In this document: positions 59,421 to 64,000 of the stretch, piece after piece
Layout: each line of letters opens with the position of its first letter
Position numbering within the stretch: position 1 is the stretch's first letter
Origin: Ferruginibacter sp.
GTDB taxonomy: Bacteria; Bacteroidota; Bacteroidia; Chitinophagales; Chitinophagaceae
Assembly: GCA_016786725.1 (NCBI GenBank)
Contig: JAEUVU010000018.1
Location: 62,001-126,000, forward strand
Length of the DNA stretch: 64,000 nucleotides
Reading direction: 5' to 3'
Translations under genes and position numbers: made by a program
Notes under the pieces: generated by a model
What the model was told of the DNA's origin: nothing
The model's input: the letters and a program-made list of their open reading frames with translations, nothing else
The model's database searches: none

Positions 59421-60364
59421 ATAATGATATCCGGATTTTAGTTTTATGCAATAACGAGATGGCAATACCTGCCATGCAGCAGTTGTATATGAGTGGCAGT
59501 TTGAAAGCGGTGATGGTTCCTGAAAAAAACACGGCACTTATTTCCATGCTGCAACAGATGCTCACAGGTACGGGTGTAAGCTTGTTAAATGTTAACAGGA
59601 AAAACCTGGAAGCAATCATAAAAAAAACTGCTACTGAAAAAAATATAACAACCGCCTGGCTAATGACATTTGCTTACATCATTCCAAAGTCATTGTTAAA
59701 TGTGTTGCCCGGCGGTTTTATTAATTTTCATTATGGTTTATTGCCCCAATACCGGGGCGCCAATCCTGTGCTGGCGCAGATGATAAGCGGTGAAACCCAC
59801 AGCGGTATCACAGTGCATATAGTGGATGAAAACATTGATACCGGCCCGGTTGTAATGCAGCAAAAAATACCTGTTGATGACCGTGATACTTTTGGAATAC
59901 AATTACAAAAACTTGGAATTTTAGGGGCTTCTATGGCAATGCAATTGCTCCAGATCTGCCGGATAAATACAGTGCCACCTTCAGTTCCGCAAGATGAATC
60001 AAAAGCTAAGTATCATAAAAAACCCGTTGCGGCAGATCTTATGATCAACTGGAATACGATGACGGGCCGGCAGGTGATCAGGCTAATCAATGCCTGCAAT
60101 CCCTGGAATAAAGGTGCAGGCAGTTTTATAAAAGGAATGGTCATCTGCCTTACCGATGCCGAACTGTGTGATGAAACTCCCATAACCCCGGCGGCACCAG
60201 GCACCATTATAGCCTTAGATGAGGACGAAGGCTTAAAAATTTATTGTTTTGATAATAAAGCAATTAAAATCAATGTAATCTATACCCAACAAGGTTTTTT
60301 TAGCGGTAAAAGACTGGCAGATTATGGAATTAAAATAAATGATCAATTTTTATCAGCCAAATAG
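59411..60364 (+). CDS. Formyltransferase (methionyl-tRNA-formyltransferase-like)
   Basis: This 317-residue GART-superfamily enzyme uses 10-formyl-tetrahydrofolate. Active-site residues Asn105, His107 and Asp143 are present in INFHYGLLPQYRGANP and DENIDTGPV. The C-terminal FMT-type domain is present (KPVAADLMINWNTMTGRQVIRLINACNPWNKG). It is not the housekeeping Fmt by context; it might formylate a sugar amine or amino acid. The start is GTG, overlapping the preceding gene by 10 bp. Pairing with a ligand-binding protein suggests a dedicated pathway, not identified. Confidence 0.85.
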   Translation: MHINNDIRILVLCNNEMAIPAMQQLYMSGSLKAVMVPEKNTALISMLQQMLTGTGVSLLNVNRKNLEAIIKKTATEKNITTAWLMTFAYIIPKSLLNVLPGGFINFHYGLLPQYRGANPVLAQMISGETHSGITVHIVDENIDTGPVVMQQKIPVDDRDTFGIQLQKLGILGASMAMQLLQICRINTVPPSVPQDESKAKYHKKPVAADLMINWNTMTGRQVIRLINACNPWNKGAGSFIKGMVICLTDAELCDETPITPAAPGTIIALDEDEGLKIYCFDNKAIKINVIYTQQGFFSGKRLADYGIKINDQFLSAK

Positions 60365-60506
60365 TGGGAATTTTCATTTTAATTGATATCTTTATTAACC
60401 CGGAACTATTGTTTTACTGTACTTTTAGAAAGAGTATGCATATTATTATATGCTTATTTTATTTGCTTAGTACTATATTGACCTTAATACCAAATTAACC
60501 TCGTTT

Positions 60507-63500
60507 ATGAAAAAAAGTTACCAACTGCTTTATTTACTGTTTGCTTTATTGGTTTTTTCAACCAAATCTTTTGCACAAAACAACCTTGCTGCCGGCGACC
60601 TGGCAATCGTAAGTTACCAGGCGGATTTTGATCCAACGAATCCTCTTGCTGGTGATAATGACAATCCTGAATTTGAAGACCGCTTTTCCCTGGTGGTACT
60701 AAAGCCCGGAGGAATTGCAGCGGGCACGGTATTGTTTTTTACTACCAGGGGATGGCATGGACCAAATAACACCTGGCATGACGAAGATTTTGCCCCTTTT
60801 ACTTTTGGGTTGGGCAGAAGAGCAGTAGTTTCATGGACAGTACCTGCCGGAGGTATAGCACAAGGCACAGAAGTATTTTTTATAAACAGGTATCATGATG
60901 AAGCTCCAATAGGCCAGGAATATTATGACTGGGCGGCTTATTCCAACGAGGCCGGTACCATACTGATCAATAACCTTACCAATGTAACACCTATCGTACC
61001 GGCGGCAAACTCTACCGACGGTATGAGTTTTGCGGTTAGTGGCGATAAACTGCTGGTTTACCAGACAGGCCCGCCGGCGGGCCCTAATGCCGGGCCTAAC
61101 TCAGCAACCATCAGGTTCATAACTGCACTGCTTGCGAATATTAACGGAACTACTGTAGTTCCTGGAACTACTACTTATGCTACCTGGGATGCCGTTCCGG
61201 GAGCAATGGCCACTAATGAAAGTAGTGTACCTCCTGGATTGGTAAATGGACAAACCTGTTTTTTAATGTCCCCCAGCACAATGCCAAATGTATCAAATGG
61301 CACCACTGAGCCTGATAACGGAAAATTCAGCGCCTGCGCCTTATCTTCGGCGGGAGTGTGTACGGCACTAGAATTGTCAACTATCATTTATACTACTAAT
61401 CCTGCAGGTTCTCCTACCACACCTAATTGGACATATAGCAATGCTGTATTCCCATTGGGTACTTCCAGCAGTCTTTGTACCTATACTTTCTTACCTTCAA
61501 ATACAATTACACTTACTTCGGCGGCTGGTACAAATGCACAAACGGTTTGCGTTAATACAGCCATTACCAATATAACTTATGCTACAACCGGTGCAACGGG
61601 TGCAACCTTCAGTGGTTTACCTGCGGGTGTAACCGGCAACTGGGCCGCTAATGTTGTAACCATCAGCGGTTCACCAACAACAACAGTAGGTTCGCCGTTC
61701 AATTATACCGTAACGCTTACCGGTGGGTGTGGAACAGTTACAGCTACAGGAACCATTACTGTAACACCAAATAATACCATTACGCTTACATCGGCAGCTG
61801 GTACAAATGCCCAAACAGTTTGTATCAACACCCCAATAACTAATATAACTTATTCAACAACCGGAGCCACCGGTGCTACTTTCAGCGGTTTGCCGGCCGG
61901 TGTAACCGGTAACTGGGCAGCCAATGTTGTAACCATCAGTGGTTCACCAACAACAGCAGTTGGTTCTCCATTCAGTTACACAGTAACGCTTACGGGTGGT
62001 TGCGGAACAATAACTGCAACGGGCACAATAACTGTTAATGGAGTTAATACCATTACGCTTACTTCGGCACCCGGTACCGATGCCCAAACAGTAAATATTA
62101 ATACTCCCATTACCAACATAACATATGCTACAACTGGAGCTACAGGTGCCACTTTCAGCGGTTTACCAGCCGGTGTATCCGGCAACTGGGCAGCCAATGT
62201 GGTAACAATTTCAGGTTCTCCCACAACTGCGGTAGGGTCGCCGTTTAATTATACGGTAACACTTACAGGCGGCTGCGGAACAGTCACTGCTACCGGAACC
62301 ATCACGGTTACAACCTGTGCTGTCACCTTAACTTCTGCACCGGGTACCGATGCACAAACTGTTTGTGTAAATACCCCAATCACTAACATTACCTATTCAA
62401 CAGTGGGTGCAACCGGGGCTACCTTTAGTGGTTTACCTGCCGGTGTTACTGGTAACTGGGTGGCAGATGTAATTACTATCAGCGGCACACCAACAACAAC
62501 CGTTGGGTCTCCATTTAGTTATTCTGTAACACAGGTGGGCGGAACCTGTGCCGGAACAACAGCAACAGGTACCATTACAGTAAATGATTTACCTACAACT
62601 GCCAACGCCGGGCCAAATATTAACGGATGTATTAATGCCAATAGAAACATGGCAGCAAATACCCCGGTTGTAGGTACAGGAACCTGGACACAAACAGCCG
62701 GACCGGTTACCGCAAATATCATTTCGCCTTCTTCTCCCAATACAACAATTACTGGTTTAAACACTTTAGGTACTTATACTTTCAGGTGGACAATCAGCAA
62801 CGGAGTATGTGCTCCTTCATTTGATGAAGTGGATATAGTGGTGAATGCAAACCCAGCTCCATTTAGTATCGGCGGGGCAGGTACATTCTGCCAGGGAGCT
62901 GCGGTTACACTTACCGGCCCTGTTGATCCCAATTATACCTATCAATGGGGAAAAAGTTATTTAACAGCGCCATTTACTAATTTGGGTACAGCTCAAACGC
63001 AGGCTGTTACAGCATCAGGTATTTACCGTTTAACCGTAACCAACCAGTTTGGCTGCTCAACAAACTCTATTCCTGATGCAATTGTAAATATAGCTGACTA
63101 TGTATTCAATGGTTCACTGGGAGCCGGCGATCCAGTGCAGACAGGACGTATCAACCGTTTTGCTGTGATCTCAACCTGTGCTTCTCCCAAAGGAGCTTGT
63201 CCTGGCTTATTTACACCAGCCGGCGCAAGGTTCTATGATGCTTATACAATTACCAATGTACGCAATACACCGGTATGTGCTGTGATCGGACTTAACAGTA
63301 GTTGTGGTACCGCTATATTTTCAGTGGCCTATACCGGAAGTTTTGACCCTGCAAATCCTTGTAACAACTTCCTGGCGGATCCTGGTTCATCTCCTGCAAC
63401 CAGTATTTTTTATGAAGCAACTATTCCTGCCAATGGTACAATTGTAGTGGTGGTACATGAAGTGAATCCGGGTACAGGTTGTGGCAGTTACCAGTTAACT

Positions 63501-64000
63501 GTTGATGTACCAAGAGATCCCTCAGCTATTAACGTATCACCGGCTTCACCAAGCTGCAGTGGTACGCCTATCACCTTAACCGCTCCTTTTGCCAATTCTT
63601 ATTCATGGAGTCCGGGTGGTGCAACTACGCAATCAATCGTTCACAATACAGGAACAACCAATTATACCGTAACATTAGGTTATGGCAATAATGGCTGCAC
63701 GGCAACTGCTTCACAATCAGTTACTATTAATCCCAACAATACCATCACACTTACTTCAGGTGTTGGTACCGATAACCAAACGGTTGTTGTTAATACGCCC
63801 ATAACCAATATAACATATTCAACAACCGGTGCAACGGGTGCCTCCTTCAGCGGCTTGCCCGCCGGCGTAACCGGAAACTGGGCAGCCAATGTGGTAACCA
63901 TCAGTGGTTCTCCAACTGCACTGGGTACATTTAATTATACGGTTACCTTAACCGGCGGATGTGGTACAATAACTGCATCTGGCACAATAAACGTATTGTG
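60507..64000 (+). CDS. Second giant secreted repeat protein, cut by window edge
   Basis: This frame is open from the ATG at 60507 to the window end, so about 1164 residues are visible. It begins with a signal peptide (about residues 1-25, ending SKSFAQ). Residues 30-330 form a unique N-terminal domain (GDLAIVSYQADFD), followed by at least four tandem repeats of about 90 residues (nt 61500-62588; TITLTSAAGT, QTVC, ITNITY, TGATGATFSGLPAGVTGNW, ANVVTISGSPTT, YTVTLTGGCG). Then come PKD/Ig-like domains and a fifth copy of the repeat from 63738. It is likely a T9SS cargo; the C-terminal domain is beyond the window. Confidence 0.88.
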   Translation, partial: MKKSYQLLYLLFALLVFSTKSFAQNNLAAGDLAIVSYQADFDPTNPLAGDNDNPEFEDRFSLVVLKPGGIAAGTVLFFTTRGWHGPNNTWHDEDFAPFTFGLGRRAVVSWTVPAGGIAQGTEVFFINRYHDEAPIGQEYYDWAAYSNEAGTILINNLTNVTPIVPAANSTDGMSFAVSGDKLLVYQTGPPAGPNAGPNSATIRFITALLANINGTTVVPGTTTYATWDAVPGAMATNESSVPPGLVNGQTCFLMSPSTMPNVSNGTTEPDNGKFSACALSSAGVCTALELSTIIYTTNPAGSPTTPNWTYSNAVFPLGTSSSLCTYTFLPSNTITLTSAAGTNAQTVCVNTAITNITYATTGATGATFSGLPAGVTGNWAANVVTISGSPTTTVGSPFNYTVTLTGGCGTVTATGTITVTPNNTITLTSAAGTNAQTVCINTPITNITYSTTGATGATFSGLPAGVTGNWAANVVTISGSPTTAVGSPFSYTVTLTGGCGTITATGTITVNGVNTITLTSAPGTDAQTVNINTPITNITYATTGATGATFSGLPAGVSGNWAANVVTISGSPTTAVGSPFNYTVTLTGGCGTVTATGTITVTTCAVTLTSAPGTDAQTVCVNTPITNITYSTVGATGATFSGLPAGVTGNWVADVITISGTPTTTVGSPFSYSVTQVGGTCAGTTATGTITVNDLPTTANAGPNINGCINANRNMAANTPVVGTGTWTQTAGPVTANIISPSSPNTTITGLNTLGTYTFRWTISNGVCAPSFDEVDIVVNANPAPFSIGGAGTFCQGAAVTLTGPVDPNYTYQWGKSYLTAPFTNLGTAQTQAVTASGIYRLTVTNQFGCSTNSIPDAIVNIADYVFNGSLGAGDPVQTGRINRFAVISTCASPKGACPGLFTPAGARFYDAYTITNVRNTPVCAVIGLNSSCGTAIFSVAYTGSFDPANPCNNFLADPGSSPATSIFYEATIPANGTIVVVVHEVNPGTGCGSYQLTVDVPRDPSAINVSPASPSCSGTPITLTAPFANSYSWSPGGATTQSIVHNTGTTNYTVTLGYGNNGCTATASQSVTINPNNTITLTSGVGTDNQTVVVNTPITNITYSTTGATGASFSGLPAGVTGNWAANVVTISGSPTALGTFNYTVTLTGGCGTITASGTINVL
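61500..62588 (+). repeat. Four tandem coding repeats of about 270-273 bp
   Basis: Units start at 61500, 61773, 62046 and 62316; another begins at 63738. The consensus TITLTSA..T.AQTV and TGATGATFSGLPAGV.GNW is highly conserved between units at protein level. Confidence 0.88.

Overview
The window looks like a chromosomal segment of a Bacteroidota bacterium, most likely in or near the Chitinophagaceae. The evidence is the gene content and style: a large secreted protein with a type IX secretion (T9SS) C-terminal domain, a TonB-dependent outer-membrane receptor, LytS/LytTR two-component genes, the miaB/sigma-54 regulator/lptE/secG neighbourhood, and -7 boxes of the Bacteroidota form TAnnTTTG. 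There are no rRNA or tRNA genes, transposases, CRISPR arrays or recognisable prophage modules.

Layout. Positions 1-11,000 hold a partial M23-like protein, a redoxin, a BrkB-type membrane protein, mltG and then a minus-strand cell-envelope block (miaB, sigma-54 activator, lptE, a TPR-like protein, secG), followed by a hydrolase and an M13 metallopeptidase. Positions 11,300-16,450 hold an outer-membrane receptor, a small conserved protein, a CCG-domain Fe-S protein and an ATP-grasp enzyme. Positions 16,465-23,848 are a compact minus-strand operon with a type III polyketide synthase, two paralogous methyltransferases, a FAD oxidoreductase and its own mini fatty-acid-synthase set (ketosynthase, dehydratase, enoyl reductase, ACP, phosphopantetheinyl transferase). 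This is probably a dedicated phenolic-lipid or pyrone type pathway and is the strongest candidate for an undescribed metabolite system here.

Positions 24,000-37,400 are mostly housekeeping and transport: YceI, LysE, cupin, DnaQ-GIY-YIG nuclease, CDF, VIT1-like, rocD, ispE, bifunctional nuclease, etfBA, tilS and rhomboid. Positions 37,790-48,193 are one giant secreted protein of 3467 residues with 17 tandem repeats of about 89 residues and a T9SS sorting domain, followed by a LytTR/LytS pair and rlmH. Positions 51,282-60,364 form an accessory block: an iron dioxygenase, a sulfotransferase, a small nucleotidyltransferase, a DUF2061-APS kinase fusion, an Asp/Asn beta-hydroxylase, a degenerate metallophosphatase, an HEAGH protein, three phage-tail-collar paralogues, a substrate-binding protein without signal peptide and a formyltransferase. 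A second giant secreted repeat protein starts at 60,507 and runs off the window.

A second theme is small repeats. Heptameric short tandem repeats occur at six or more loci, twice inside genes (lptE signal peptide, tilS). A GC-rich inverted element lies in frame inside miaB. An identical 33-bp palindrome occurs after two unrelated genes, and several other hairpin elements lie between genes. These suggest an active population of short mobile or slippage-driven repeats that also reshape proteins. All functional calls come from reading the sequence; no database search was possible.
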